This document shows positions 46,411-54,969 of a stretch of 64,000 bases of DNA, piece after piece. The DNA lies in NCBI RefSeq assembly GCF_040276085.1, contig NZ_JBELOK010000006.1:1-64000 (forward strand), in the 5' to 3' direction. Position numbers and translations under genes: made by a program. The first letter of the stretch is position 1; each line of letters starts with the position of its first letter. The notes under the pieces were generated by a model. That model saw nothing but the letters and a program-made list of their open reading frames with translations. It searched no databases and had not been told where the DNA came from. The DNA is from Castellaniella sp040276085 (GTDB lineage Bacteria > Pseudomonadota > Gammaproteobacteria > Burkholderiales > Burkholderiaceae_B).

Positions 46411-47189
46411 TGACTACCCGCCAGCGCGTCTTTATCACCGGTGCCAGCAGTGGCATCGGGGCTGCGCTGGCACGGCAGTATGCGTCTCAGGGCGCAATGC
46501 TCGGACTGGTGGGGCGTCGCCAGGAAGCCTTGCAGCAGGTGCTGGCCGGTCTGCCAGGGCGGGGGCATCAGTCTTATGTTGTGGATGTCCGGGATCGCGA
46601 TGCCCTGCGCACCGCAGCCCTTGATTTTCTCCAGGGCGGCCCGGTCGACTGCGTACTTGCCTGTGCCGGCATCAGTGCCGGCACACTCACGGATGAGCCC
46701 GAGGACTTTGCGGTGTTTCAGGCCATCATCGACACCAACTTGCTGGCCATGGTGGCTACATTCGAACCTTTTCTCGCCTCGATGCGTGCCCGGCGCCAGG
46801 GGGTGTTGGTGGGGATCGGCAGTGTGGCGGGTGTGCGCGGGCTGCCGGGGGCTGGCGCCTATAGCGCGTCCAAGGCAGCAGTGCGTGCCTATTGCGAAAG
46901 CCTGAGAGTCGAGCTGTATGGTTCAGGTGTTCAGGTAGTGACGATTGCGCCCGGGTTCATTGCTACACCCATGACGGCCCACAATCCGTACCGGATGCCG
47001 TTTCTGATGCCTGTGGAGCGTTTTGCCCAACAGGCCATGCGGGCGATTGAGGCACGTGATCGATACCGGGTGCTTCCCTGGCAGATGGCCTGGGCAGGCC
47101 GCTTGCTGCCGCTGGTGCCTGGCGCTGTCTTTGATGCTGTGGCGGCGCGCCGTAAACGCAAGCCCAGGATGCCTTCCGGCCCGCGTTGA
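46410..47189 (+). CDS. Short-chain dehydrogenase/reductase
   Basis: This 259-residue classical SDR has the nucleotide motif TGASSGIGAALARQYA, the NNAG-equivalent region LACAGISAG, catalytic Ser in IGSVAGVRGLPGAGAY and the YSASK tetrad (Tyr-x-x-x-Lys) at about residue 151. The AG in place of NNAG is seen in several SDR subfamilies. It starts on the last base of carB (TGATG), so translation is coupled, yet no substrate in pyrimidine metabolism is implied by the sequence. A C-terminal hydrophobic stretch (AGRLLPLVPGAVFDAV) may lie against the membrane. Substrate unknown. Confidence 0.88.
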   Translation: MTTRQRVFITGASSGIGAALARQYASQGAMLGLVGRRQEALQQVLAGLPGRGHQSYVVDVRDRDALRTAALDFLQGGPVDCVLACAGISAGTLTDEPEDFAVFQAIIDTNLLAMVATFEPFLASMRARRQGVLVGIGSVAGVRGLPGAGAYSASKAAVRAYCESLRVELYGSGVQVVTIAPGFIATPMTAHNPYRMPFLMPVERFAQQAMRAIEARDRYRVLPWQMAWAGRLLPLVPGAVFDAVAARRKRKPRMPSGPR

Positions 47190-47292
47190 TGTGTGCGGCG
47201 GATATTGCCGGGCAGATACATCCCGCCTTACACTTGCGACAAATTTTTAATTCCTTCCCTCCCTTTCCTGGACGGCTCCGCGCCGCGCATCC

Positions 47293-48612
47293 ATGACAAC
47301 ATCCTATTTTCCCCGCTGGCGGCGCGTATCGGGCACAGCAGACGGTGCCGTTGTGCAGCCCGATGAAACCATGCCCTTGCCACAAACGGTGGCCATGGGT
47401 GCCCAGCATGTGGTGGCCATGTTTGGTTCCACAATCCTGGCACCCCTGATCATGGGTTTTGATCCCAACCTGGCGATTCTGATGTCAGGTGTGGGTACCC
47501 TGATATTTTTTCTGTTTGTGGGTGGGCGGGTGCCCAGTTATCTGGGCTCAAGCTTTGCCTTTATCGGCGGGGTGGTGGCCATCACCGGATATTCGGGCAG
47601 CGGGCCAAACCTCAATATCGGGGTGGCCCTGGGGGCCATCATCATCTGTGGCCTGATCTATGCCTGCATTGGCTTGCTCACCATGTGGATCAATGCCCGT
47701 CAGGGCGGTGCCGCCGACTGGATCGACCGCTGGATGCCACCTGTGGTGACAGGCGCAGTGGTGGCCGTTATTGGCCTGAACCTGGCACCATTGGCAGCCA
47801 AAGGTGCCATGGGCGGTTCTTTGTTTGATGCCTCGATGGCGATGCTGACGATCTTATGCGTGGGCGGGGTCGCGGTGTACACCCGTGGGCTGGTGCAGCG
47901 CCTGTTGATCCTGGTGGGCCTGTTTTTGGCGTGTGTGTTGTATGGCGTGCTGACCAACGGGTTTGGTCTGGGCACCCCCATCGATTTCTCCGCCATTGTG
48001 GCGGCACCGTGGCTGGGTTTGCCCAAATTTACCGCGCCGGTGTTTGAAGGGCATGCCATCAGCGTTATCGCCCCGGTTGCCATCATTCTGGTGGCGGAAA
48101 ACCTGGGCCACATCAAGGCGGTCAGCGCCATGACGGGCCAGAATCTCGACCGCTACCTGGGCCGGGCGTTTCTTGGAGACGGCGTGGCCACCATGATTTC
48201 CGGTGCGGTGGGCGGCACAGGGGTCACAACCTATGCCGAGAACATCGGCGTGATGACCGTCACTAAAATTTATTCAACCCTGGTGTTTTTGGTGGCGGCC
48301 CTGGTGGCACTGCTGCTGGGCTTTTCGCCCAAGTTTGGTGCCGTGATCCAGGCGATTCCCGCCCCTGTTCTGGGTGGCATGGCCGTGGTGGTCTTTGGCC
48401 TGATTGCCATTGCGGGGGCTCGCATCTGGGTGGTGAATCAGGTGGATTTCACCGATAACCGCAATCTGATCGTGGCCGCCGTGACGCTGGTACTTGGGGC
48501 AGGCAACTTTTCCATCGAGCTGGGTGGCTTCAAGCTGGATGGCATTGGTACTGCAACCTTTGGTGCCATCATCCTGTATGCCTTGCTGCGAGGCTGTAAA
48601 AAAGCGTCCTGA
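47293..48612 (+). CDS. NCS2-family nucleobase permease, uracil-permease-like
   Basis: The 439-residue protein has about 12-14 membrane helices and belongs to the NCS2 family. It shows LPQTVAMGAQHVVAMFGSTILAPLIMG near the N-terminus, SYLGSSFAFIGG in the helix-3 substrate region, VAENLGHIKAVSAMTGQNLDRYLGRAFLGDG in the helix-10 region, and GGTGVTTYAENIGVMTVTKIYS. The AENLG and TTYAENIG motifs are those of UraA/RutG-type uracil or pyrimidine carriers. The context beside carAB supports a pyrimidine substrate, by inference. A clear terminator follows. Confidence 0.88.
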   Translation: MTTSYFPRWRRVSGTADGAVVQPDETMPLPQTVAMGAQHVVAMFGSTILAPLIMGFDPNLAILMSGVGTLIFFLFVGGRVPSYLGSSFAFIGGVVAITGYSGSGPNLNIGVALGAIIICGLIYACIGLLTMWINARQGGAADWIDRWMPPVVTGAVVAVIGLNLAPLAAKGAMGGSLFDASMAMLTILCVGGVAVYTRGLVQRLLILVGLFLACVLYGVLTNGFGLGTPIDFSAIVAAPWLGLPKFTAPVFEGHAISVIAPVAIILVAENLGHIKAVSAMTGQNLDRYLGRAFLGDGVATMISGAVGGTGVTTYAENIGVMTVTKIYSTLVFLVAALVALLLGFSPKFGAVIQAIPAPVLGGMAVVVFGLIAIAGARIWVVNQVDFTDNRNLIVAAVTLVLGAGNFSIELGGFKLDGIGTATFGAIILYALLRGCKKAS

Positions 48613-48693
48613 TATCGCTTGCGGGCCTTTCCGGCCTGTGGCTTGGTCACAAGGCTTGCTTTTTCCGGGCGGATTGGCCACAATAGCCCCAGC

Positions 48694-48717
48694 ACCCCGG
48701 TTTCGGCCGGGGTTTTT
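48694..48717 (+). terminator. Intrinsic terminator of the uracil-permease-like gene
   Basis: The stem accccgg pairs with ccggggt around a tttcgg loop and is followed by ttttt. It is a compact, typical Rho-independent terminator about 80 bases after the stop codon. Confidence 0.8.
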
Positions 48718-48856
48718 CACGGGCGCGCCGCGTGATCCCCCGAGGCAGGTACCCTTTGTTTGGTGGCCACTCACTACCCTCATGGGTGTATGGATCACAG
48801 CGCCCACATGTTGTAACCCAACCTGATAACACGCTTCGGGCATCTGGGTTATGGTT

Positions 48857-48883
48857 TCGGGCATCGCCCGATTTTGGATTTTT
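48857..48883 (+). terminator. Terminator-like hairpin in the greA leader (1)
   Basis: The stem tcgggc/gcccga with a 3-base loop is followed by ttttggattttt. It lies about 60 bases upstream of the greA start and reads in the direction of greA. Confidence 0.55.
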
Positions 48884-48893
48884 CTAGTAGTCA

Positions 48894-48929
48894 GGCGCTC
48901 CAGCGCACGGAGCGTCTTTTACTTTTTTT
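48894..48929 (+). terminator. Terminator-like hairpin in the greA leader (2)
   Basis: The stem ggcgctcc pairs with ggagcgtc (one G-U pair) around a 7-base loop, followed by tttt, ac, and seven T. It ends only 14 bases before the greA ATG, so termination here would abort greA transcription. It is a candidate attenuator. Confidence 0.6.
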
Positions 48930-48943
48930 GAGTCAGGATAATT

Positions 48944-49420
48944 ATGGCTGCGATTCCTTTGACAGCTCGCGGGGCCGAGCGCTTGCAAGCAGAACTGCAA
49001 CGATTGAAAACGGTTGAACGCCCTGAAGTCATCAATGCCATCGCCGAAGCGAGGGCCCAGGGAGATCTTTCTGAAAACGCCGAGTACGATGCCGCGCGCG
49101 AGCGCCAGGGCTTCGTGGAAGGCCGTATTCAAGAGCTCGAAGGCACCCTGTCCAACGCCCAGATCATCAACCCGGCCGATCTCGATGTCGAGGGGCAGGC
49201 GGTATTTGGTGCCACGGTCGAGATCGAAGACCTCGAATCCGGCCAACGTCTCACCTACCAGATCGTGGGCGATCTCGAAGCTGATATCAAGGCCAACCGG
49301 ATTTCCGTCTCCAGCCCTGTGGCGCGCGCCCTCATTGGTAAAAGGCAGGGCGATGTGGTTGAGGTCCGTGCGCCGGCGGGTGTGCGCGAATACGAAGTCT
49401 GCTCCGTCAGCTATCAATAA
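48944..49420 (+). CDS. greA: Transcription elongation factor GreA
   Basis: GreA rescues backtracked RNA polymerase by stimulating transcript cleavage. The 158-residue protein begins AAIPLTARGAERLQAELQRLK, with the coiled-coil N-terminal domain carrying the tip acidic residues in ARAQGDLSENAEYDAARE, and the C-terminal FKBP-like domain (VFGATVEIEDLESGQRLTYQIVG ... SPVARALIGKRQGDVVEV). The length is exactly that of the family. Two terminator-like hairpins precede it and a strong bidirectional terminator follows. Confidence 0.96.
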   Translation: MAAIPLTARGAERLQAELQRLKTVERPEVINAIAEARAQGDLSENAEYDAARERQGFVEGRIQELEGTLSNAQIINPADLDVEGQAVFGATVEIEDLESGQRLTYQIVGDLEADIKANRISVSSPVARALIGKRQGDVVEVRAPAGVREYEVCSVSYQ

Positions 49421-49446
49421 GTTTGTTGCCTGGCGGCCCCAGGCAT

Positions 49447-49486
49447 AAAAAACCGGGCGGGTCTGCCAGACCCGCCCGGTTTTTTT
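49447..49486. terminator. Bidirectional intrinsic terminator between greA and yhbY
   Basis: The near-perfect palindrome ccgggcgggtctg/cagacccgcccgg is flanked by A and T runs on both sides, the arrangement of a two-way terminator. It serves greA rightward and yhbY leftward. Confidence 0.9.
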
Positions 49487-49503
49487 CAGCACACAAAGAC
49501 GGC

Positions 49504-50058
49504 TTAACGCGGATTACGGCTACGTCGGGCCCCTGCACGCAGGGACAGCGCACTGCCGCTGCTGCGTCTGGGGATGCCATGTGGCGCTGTCGCCAACCCT
49601 TGGCGCCCGCCTGCCGGTTTGCGGCCCTTACGTGCGGGCTCGGTGGCTGTTGCCGCCCGCCGGGCCTTGGGTGAGGCGGACTCTGGGGCTGTGGCGGCCT
49701 GCTTTTTGGGGACGTAAGGAGCAGATTTTTTACGCACGGCGCGGGTACGGTTTTGCGCGTCGATGGCAGCCTGTTGCGCCAGAAGGTCTGGGCGGTAGAT
49801 AATCAGCGTCTTGCCCAAATGATGCACGGCAGCACAGGACAGCGTTTCGCAGATGGTATCCAGCATGGTTTCGCGCTCGGGGCGCTCGGCGCCCGCAATG
49901 CGAACCTTGATGAGTTCGTGGGCGGTCAGGCTGTGGTCGATCTCGGCCAGCACCGCATCGGTAAGGCCCTTGTCGCCAATCAGGACGATCGGGTGCAGGG
50001 GGTGAGCAGCGGCTCGCAAATCGCGGCGCTGCTGAGAGCTTAGTTCAAGTTTCGGCAT
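49504..50058 (-). CDS. yhbY: YhbY/CRM-domain RNA-binding protein with basic tail
   Basis: YhbY-like CRM proteins associate with pre-50S ribosomes. Residues 1-95 match the family: LELSSQQRRDLRAAAHPLHPIVLIGDKGLTDAVLAEID with the GxxG-type loop, and HELIKVRIAGAERPERE. The family is usually about 95-100 residues; here a further 85-90 residues form a Lys/Arg/Ala/Pro-rich, probably disordered tail ending RAGARRSRNPR. It is divergent from rlmE (about 17 bases between starts), and the yhbY/rlmE/ftsH arrangement is widespread. Confidence 0.9.
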   Translation of the reverse strand: MPKLELSSQQRRDLRAAAHPLHPIVLIGDKGLTDAVLAEIDHSLTAHELIKVRIAGAERPERETMLDTICETLSCAAVHHLGKTLIIYRPDLLAQQAAIDAQNRTRAVRKKSAPYVPKKQAATAPESASPKARRAATATEPARKGRKPAGGRQGLATAPHGIPRRSSGSALSLRAGARRSRNPR

Positions 50059-50075
50059 ACTGGAATTGTACGGGA

Positions 50076-50729
50076 ATGGCCAAGAAAAAATTCTCCAAAG
50101 CCTGGGTACAGCGTCATATTAACGACCCATACGTCAAAATGGCGCAACAAAAAGGGTATCGGGCGCGGGCTGCCTTCAAATTACTTGAGATTCTCGAGTC
50201 AGAAAAGCTGTTGCGTCGCGGTGATGTGGTGGTCGATCTCGGGGCCACGCCAGGCAGTTGGTCGCAGGTGGTCAGAGAGCGCCTGTTATCAGGTGCGGGC
50301 GAGATCGATGGCCGCATTCTGGCGCTGGATCTCCTGCCCATGGAGCCCATTGCAGGGGTCGAGTTTCTGCTGGGTGATTTTCGTGAGGACGCCATTTTGC
50401 AGGATCTGCACGAGCGCCTGAACGGGCAGGCGGTCGACCTTGTAATTTCCGATATGGCCCCCAACTTGTCTGGAGTGGCCTCTGCAGATTCTGCGCGGAT
50501 TGCGCATGTATGCGAGCTTGCCCTTGAGTTTTCCAGCCAGCACCTGAAGTCGGATGGCGCCCTGATCGTCAAGGCGTTTCACGGCAGCGGGTTTTCCCAG
50601 ATCGTGCAGGCATTCAAGCAGCACTTTGTCCGGGTTGTCGAGCGCAAGCCCAAGGCTTCTCGCGATGAATCCTCGGAAACCTTCCTGGTTGGACGTGGGC
50701 TGAAGGCCAAACGTAACGATTTGGCCTGA
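50076..50729 (+). CDS. rlmE: 23S rRNA 2'-O-ribose methyltransferase (U2552)
   Basis: RlmE (FtsJ/RrmJ) methylates the 2'-OH of U2552 in the 50S A loop. The 217-residue protein starts KKKFSKAWVQRHINDPYVKMAQQKGYRARAAFKL-like, with catalytic Lys in YRARAAFKLLEI, the SAM motif VVVDLGATPGSWSQV, the catalytic Asp in VISDMAPNLSG, and Lys-Glu in DGALIVKAFHGSGF and SRDESSETFLVGR. It precedes ftsH by about 130 bases, the conserved rlmE-ftsH pair. Confidence 0.95.
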   Translation: MAKKKFSKAWVQRHINDPYVKMAQQKGYRARAAFKLLEILESEKLLRRGDVVVDLGATPGSWSQVVRERLLSGAGEIDGRILALDLLPMEPIAGVEFLLGDFREDAILQDLHERLNGQAVDLVISDMAPNLSGVASADSARIAHVCELALEFSSQHLKSDGALIVKAFHGSGFSQIVQAFKQHFVRVVERKPKASRDESSETFLVGRGLKAKRNDLA

Positions 50730-50862
50730 TATCTGCCCGTGCGGGTTATGGGGCGGCTTGCGGATTCAGGTAGAATGAACCATTGACGGATTTGTCAGCT
50801 TGTTGTAATCGGGCGTAAGGCCCATCGGCAGGCTGGCAGCAGCAAAACCCAGGAGATCTGTT

Positions 50863-52767
50863 TTGAACAACTCGTTTTCCAAGATTGCGGTTTGGCTGGT
50901 GATTGCGCTGGTGCTCTTTACGGTGTTCAAACAATTTGACGGACGCCCAGCCACCAGCAGTGATGCAGTCACCTACACGCAATTCATGAACGACGCCCGT
51001 GCCGGTCGTATCAACAAGGTGGATATCCAGGGCGATACCCTGTATGTCACACCCGAGTCCGGGCGCGCCTATAGCCTGACGTCTCCTGGCGATCTCTGGA
51101 TGGTACCCGAGCTGGTCAAGGCTGGCGTGCAAGTGTCGGGCAAGGCCCGCGAAGAGCCTTCCTTGCTTACCAGCCTGTTCATCTCCTGGTTCCCCATGCT
51201 GTTGCTTATCGGGGTATGGATTTTCTTCATGAGGCAGATGCAGGGTGGCGGCAAGGGGGGGGCTTTCAGCTTTGGCAAGTCCCGTGCGCGCATGCTCGAT
51301 GAAAACAACAACAACATCACGTTTGCCGATGTTGCCGGGTGTGACGAAGCCAAAGAAGACGTGCAAGAGCTCGTCGACTTCCTCCGTGATCCCACCAAGT
51401 TTCAGCGCCTGGGTGGCCGCATTCCGCGCGGCGTGCTGATGGTTGGCCCCCCGGGTACCGGTAAAACGTTGCTGGCCAAGGCCATTGCCGGCGAGGCCAA
51501 GGTGCCGTTTTTCAGCATCTCGGGATCCGATTTCGTCGAAATGTTTGTCGGCGTGGGTGCTGCCCGTGTGCGCGACATGTTCGAAAATGCCAAAAAGCAG
51601 TCTCCTTGCATCATTTTCATTGATGAAATCGATGCCGTGGGTCGTCAGCGGGGCGCAGGCCTGGGCGGCGGCAACGACGAGCGCGAGCAAACCCTCAACC
51701 AGTTGCTGGTCGAGATGGATGGCTTTGAAACTGGCCAGGGAGTTCTGGTGGTTGCAGCCACCAACCGGCCTGACGTCCTGGATCCAGCCTTGCTGCGTCC
51801 TGGCCGCTTCGACCGCCAGGTGGTGGTCTCGCTGCCGGATATCCGTGGGCGCGAGCAAATCCTCAAGGTGCACATGCGCAAGGTGCCCATTGCTCAAGAT
51901 GTTGATGCCAATGTGCTGGCACGTGGCACGCCCGGGTTCTCGGGGGCCGATCTGGCAAACCTGATCAACGAGGCAGCTTTGTTTGCTGCGCGGCGCAATG
52001 GCCGTACCGTAGACATGCAGGATCTTGAAAAAGCCAAAGACAAGATCATCATGGGGGCAGAACGCCGCTCGATGATCATGCCCGAAGAAGAACGCCGCAA
52101 TACGGCTTACCACGAGTCTGGTCACGCCTTGGTGGCACGCATGCTGCCCAAGACAGACCCGGTGCATAAAGTCACTATTATTCCGCGCGGACGTGCCCTG
52201 GGCGTCACCATGCAGTTGCCCGAAGGCGACCGCTACAGCATGGATAAAGGACGCCTTCTCAATACTATTGCGGTGTTGTTTGGTGGGCGTATTGCCGAAG
52301 AAGTCTTCATGAACCAAATGACTACCGGCGCGTCCAACGACTTCGAACGCGCCACGGCCATTGCGCGCGATATTGTTACCCGTTATGGCATGACCGACTC
52401 CCTCGGGCCAGTGGTTTATGCCGAAAACGAAGGCGAAGTCTTCCTGGGTCGTAGTGTCACCAAAACCACGCACGTCTCAGAATCCACCATGCAAAAGGTG
52501 GATGCCGAGATCCGCAGCATCATCGACGAGCAATACCAGGTGGCCCGCAATCTGATCGAGTCCAACCAGGACAAAATGCACGCCATGGCCAAGGCCTTGC
52601 TCGAGTGGGAAACCATCGACGCCGAGCAGATCAACGACATTATGGAAGGCAGACCTCCGCGGGCACCTCATCCCCCGTCATCCGGTAACGATACGCCGCA
52701 TACGCCGCCTTCGGCCGGCCAACCAGCTGCCAATCCGGATAAGGGCCCGGCAGCCACACCAGTCTAA
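50863..52767 (+). CDS. ftsH: ATP-dependent zinc metalloprotease FtsH
   Basis: FtsH is the essential membrane AAA+ protease. The 634-residue protein starts with TTG at 50863 (NNSFSKIAVWLVIALVLFTVF), the first membrane helix, with a second helix at about residues 105-122. The AAA domain shows Walker A GPPGTGKT, Walker B CIIFIDEIDAVG and the SRH region RPGRFDRQ. The zinc site HESGH lies near residue 420. The C-terminal tail is proline-rich and likely unstructured. folP follows after 17 bases and glmM overlaps it, the conserved ftsH-folP-glmM order. Confidence 0.96.
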   Translation: MNNSFSKIAVWLVIALVLFTVFKQFDGRPATSSDAVTYTQFMNDARAGRINKVDIQGDTLYVTPESGRAYSLTSPGDLWMVPELVKAGVQVSGKAREEPSLLTSLFISWFPMLLLIGVWIFFMRQMQGGGKGGAFSFGKSRARMLDENNNNITFADVAGCDEAKEDVQELVDFLRDPTKFQRLGGRIPRGVLMVGPPGTGKTLLAKAIAGEAKVPFFSISGSDFVEMFVGVGAARVRDMFENAKKQSPCIIFIDEIDAVGRQRGAGLGGGNDEREQTLNQLLVEMDGFETGQGVLVVAATNRPDVLDPALLRPGRFDRQVVVSLPDIRGREQILKVHMRKVPIAQDVDANVLARGTPGFSGADLANLINEAALFAARRNGRTVDMQDLEKAKDKIIMGAERRSMIMPEEERRNTAYHESGHALVARMLPKTDPVHKVTIIPRGRALGVTMQLPEGDRYSMDKGRLLNTIAVLFGGRIAEEVFMNQMTTGASNDFERATAIARDIVTRYGMTDSLGPVVYAENEGEVFLGRSVTKTTHVSESTMQKVDAEIRSIIDEQYQVARNLIESNQDKMHAMAKALLEWETIDAEQINDIMEGRPPRAPHPPSSGNDTPHTPPSAGQPAANPDKGPAATPV

Positions 52768-52784
52768 TTTCAGGCGGCTCTCGT

Positions 52785-53627
52785 ATGCATGCAACGCTGC
52801 AATGCGGGCGTTTTCAGCTGGCGCTGAAACGCCCGCTGGTCATGGGGATCGTCAATGTCACCCCGGATTCCTTCTCGGATGGCAACGCCCACTTCAAAAC
52901 AGACCAGGCCATCGCCTACGGGCTCAAGCTGGTGCAAGAGGGGGCGGATATTCTGGATATTGGTGGAGAATCCACACGCCCTGGCGCACAAGCAGTGTCT
53001 GTGCCCGATGAACTGCAGCGCGTGCTGCCGGTACTCGAGGGCCTGCGCGACTGCGGTGTGCCGCTGTCGGTGGATACCTGCAAGCCCGAGGTGATGCGTG
53101 CGGCCATTGCATCAGGTGCTGCTGACATGATCAACGATATTGCGGGTTTTGCCAGCGATGCGGCGGTGCAGGCGGTGCGGGATGCCCAATCTGCGCTGTG
53201 TCTGATGCATATGCAGGGCCAGCCTCGCACCATGCAGCACGATCCCGTGTATGCGGATGTTGTGCGCGAGGTTCACGATTATCTTCAGGCAGGCGCTCGG
53301 CGCCTGCTGGCGGCAGGGGTAGACGCCAACCGGATCGTGCTCGATCCTGGGTTTGGCTTTGGCAAGACCGTGGCGCACAATTACGCCTTGCTGAATCAAT
53401 TGCCGCAGGTGATGGGGCAGCAATATCCCAGTCTCATCGGCGTGTCACGCAAGTCCATGATTGGCGCAATTACCGGCCGGCCGGCGCCCGAGCGTCTGGG
53501 GGGCAGCATTGCGGCAGCGTTGGCGGCGGCCGCCCGGGGTGCGCATATCCTGCGCGTCCATGACGTGGCCGATACGGTTGGTGCCTTGCGGGTTTGGGCA
53601 GCGATAGAACAAGGAGCTCGTGCATGA
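52785..53627 (+). CDS. folP: Dihydropteroate synthase
   Basis: FolP condenses p-aminobenzoate with hydroxymethyl-dihydropterin pyrophosphate in folate synthesis and is the sulfonamide target. The 280-residue protein contains MGIVNVTPDSFSDG, DIGGESTRPGA, MINDIAG, LDPGFGFGKT, GVSRKSMIGAITGR and a C-terminal RVHDV. It starts 17 bases after ftsH and its stop overlaps the start of glmM (ATGA), so the three are probably co-expressed. I see nothing unusual in the sulfonamide-binding loops. Confidence 0.96.
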   Translation: MHATLQCGRFQLALKRPLVMGIVNVTPDSFSDGNAHFKTDQAIAYGLKLVQEGADILDIGGESTRPGAQAVSVPDELQRVLPVLEGLRDCGVPLSVDTCKPEVMRAAIASGAADMINDIAGFASDAAVQAVRDAQSALCLMHMQGQPRTMQHDPVYADVVREVHDYLQAGARRLLAAGVDANRIVLDPGFGFGKTVAHNYALLNQLPQVMGQQYPSLIGVSRKSMIGAITGRPAPERLGGSIAAALAAAARGAHILRVHDVADTVGALRVWAAIEQGARA

Positions 53628-54964
53628 ATGCACGCAAATATTTCGGTACGGACGGTGTCCGGGGCGTTGTCGGGGGCGAGCGCATCAATGCCGAGTTTGC
53701 CCTGCGTCTGGGATACGCAGCGGGCCGTGTGCTGGCGCGTGAAGTGCAGACCACGGGCCGACCCACCGTGGTAATTGGCAAGGACACCCGGATTTCCGGC
53801 TATATGCTTGAGTCTGCCCTCGAAGCCGGCCTGTCGGCTGCGGGCGTGGATGTCCTGCTGGCCGGGCCAATCCCCACGCCGGCAGTGGCCTATCTCACGC
53901 GTGCCTGGCGTCTGGCGGCGGGTATTGTCATCAGTGCGTCACACAACCCGCATTATGATAACGGCATCAAGTTTTTTTCATCTTCGGGTGCCAAGCTGCC
54001 TGATGAAACTGAAGCGGAAATCGAAGCCATGCTCGAGCAGCCCGTAGGTTGTGCAGATTCTGCCGGTTTGGGGCGTGCCCGGCGCATCAACGACGCTGCC
54101 GGGCGTTATATCGAATTTTGCAAAAGCACCTATCCCAACGAGCTGGATCTTCAAGGGCTGAAAATTGTGGTAGATGCTGCCAACGGCGCGGCTTATCACA
54201 TTGCGCCCCATGTGTTTCGCGAGCTTGGGGCTGATGTCAACGTCATTGGTTGCGAGCCCGATGGCTTCAATATCAACGAAAACGTGGGCGCCACACATCC
54301 GGAAACCCTGGCAGCGGCTGTCGCCGCCCAGGGGGCGGATCTCGGTATTGCGCTGGATGGTGATGCCGACCGGCTGCAGATGGTTGACAATACCGGGCGC
54401 TTGTTTAATGGCGACGAGCTGCTCTATGCCATTGTGTGCGATCGGGCTAAAATTCGTCCCATCGACGGTGTTGTGGGTACACTCATGACCAACTTTGGCC
54501 TCGAGCGTCGCCTTAAAGAACTTGGCATCCCCTTCGAGCGCGCACAAGTGGGCGACCGCTATGTCCTTGAGCGCCTGCGCGAGCACGGATGGCTGTATGG
54601 TGGCGAGAGTTCCGGGCATTTATTGTGCCTGGATCTGCACACCACGGGAGATGGCATTGTGGCTGCGCTGCAGGTATTGGCGGCCATGCAACGAGCGGCA
54701 AGCACCTTGTCTGCGCTGGTCGCTGATCTCACGCTGTATGCGCAAAAAATGGTCAATGTTCCCCTTGCACCGGGCGTCAACTGGAAAACCCATGCGGGTT
54801 TGCAGGCGGCATCCGCTGCAGTTCAGCAGTCTTTGGGAGAACACGGCCGCGTTTTAATTCGAGCCTCGGGCACCGAGCCCAAATTACGTTTGATGGTAGA
54901 AGCCGACGACCCTGCGCTGGCTGAAGAAGGCGTGCGTCAGTTGGTGGCTGTCAAACTCAGCTGA
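53624..54964 (+). CDS. glmM: Phosphoglucosamine mutase
   Basis: GlmM converts glucosamine-6-phosphate to glucosamine-1-phosphate for UDP-GlcNAc. From the ATG at 53624 the protein has 446 residues: KYFGTDGVRG at the N-terminus, the active serine loop ISASHNP at about residues 103-109, the metal loop GDADR (ALDGDADRLQM), the substrate loop YGGESSGHLL and the phosphate loop IRASGTEPKLRLMVE. Start and stop overlap show coupling to folP. Confidence 0.96.
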   Translation: MNARKYFGTDGVRGVVGGERINAEFALRLGYAAGRVLAREVQTTGRPTVVIGKDTRISGYMLESALEAGLSAAGVDVLLAGPIPTPAVAYLTRAWRLAAGIVISASHNPHYDNGIKFFSSSGAKLPDETEAEIEAMLEQPVGCADSAGLGRARRINDAAGRYIEFCKSTYPNELDLQGLKIVVDAANGAAYHIAPHVFRELGADVNVIGCEPDGFNINENVGATHPETLAAAVAAQGADLGIALDGDADRLQMVDNTGRLFNGDELLYAIVCDRAKIRPIDGVVGTLMTNFGLERRLKELGIPFERAQVGDRYVLERLREHGWLYGGESSGHLLCLDLHTTGDGIVAALQVLAAMQRAASTLSALVADLTLYAQKMVNVPLAPGVNWKTHAGLQAASAAVQQSLGEHGRVLIRASGTEPKLRLMVEADDPALAEEGVRQLVAVKLS

Positions 54965-54969
54965 TTGTT

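Larger units (their letters stand above)
48613..48943. other. Intergenic region between the permease gene and greA
   Basis: This 331-base gap contains no gene I can support. It carries the permease terminator (about 48694-48717) and two consecutive terminator-like hairpins immediately before greA (48857-48883 and 48894-48929). Two copies of ttcgggcatc occur at about 48833 and 48856. A taaccca/tgggtta pair near 48804 and 48845 could form a longer stem. Confidence 0.6.
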
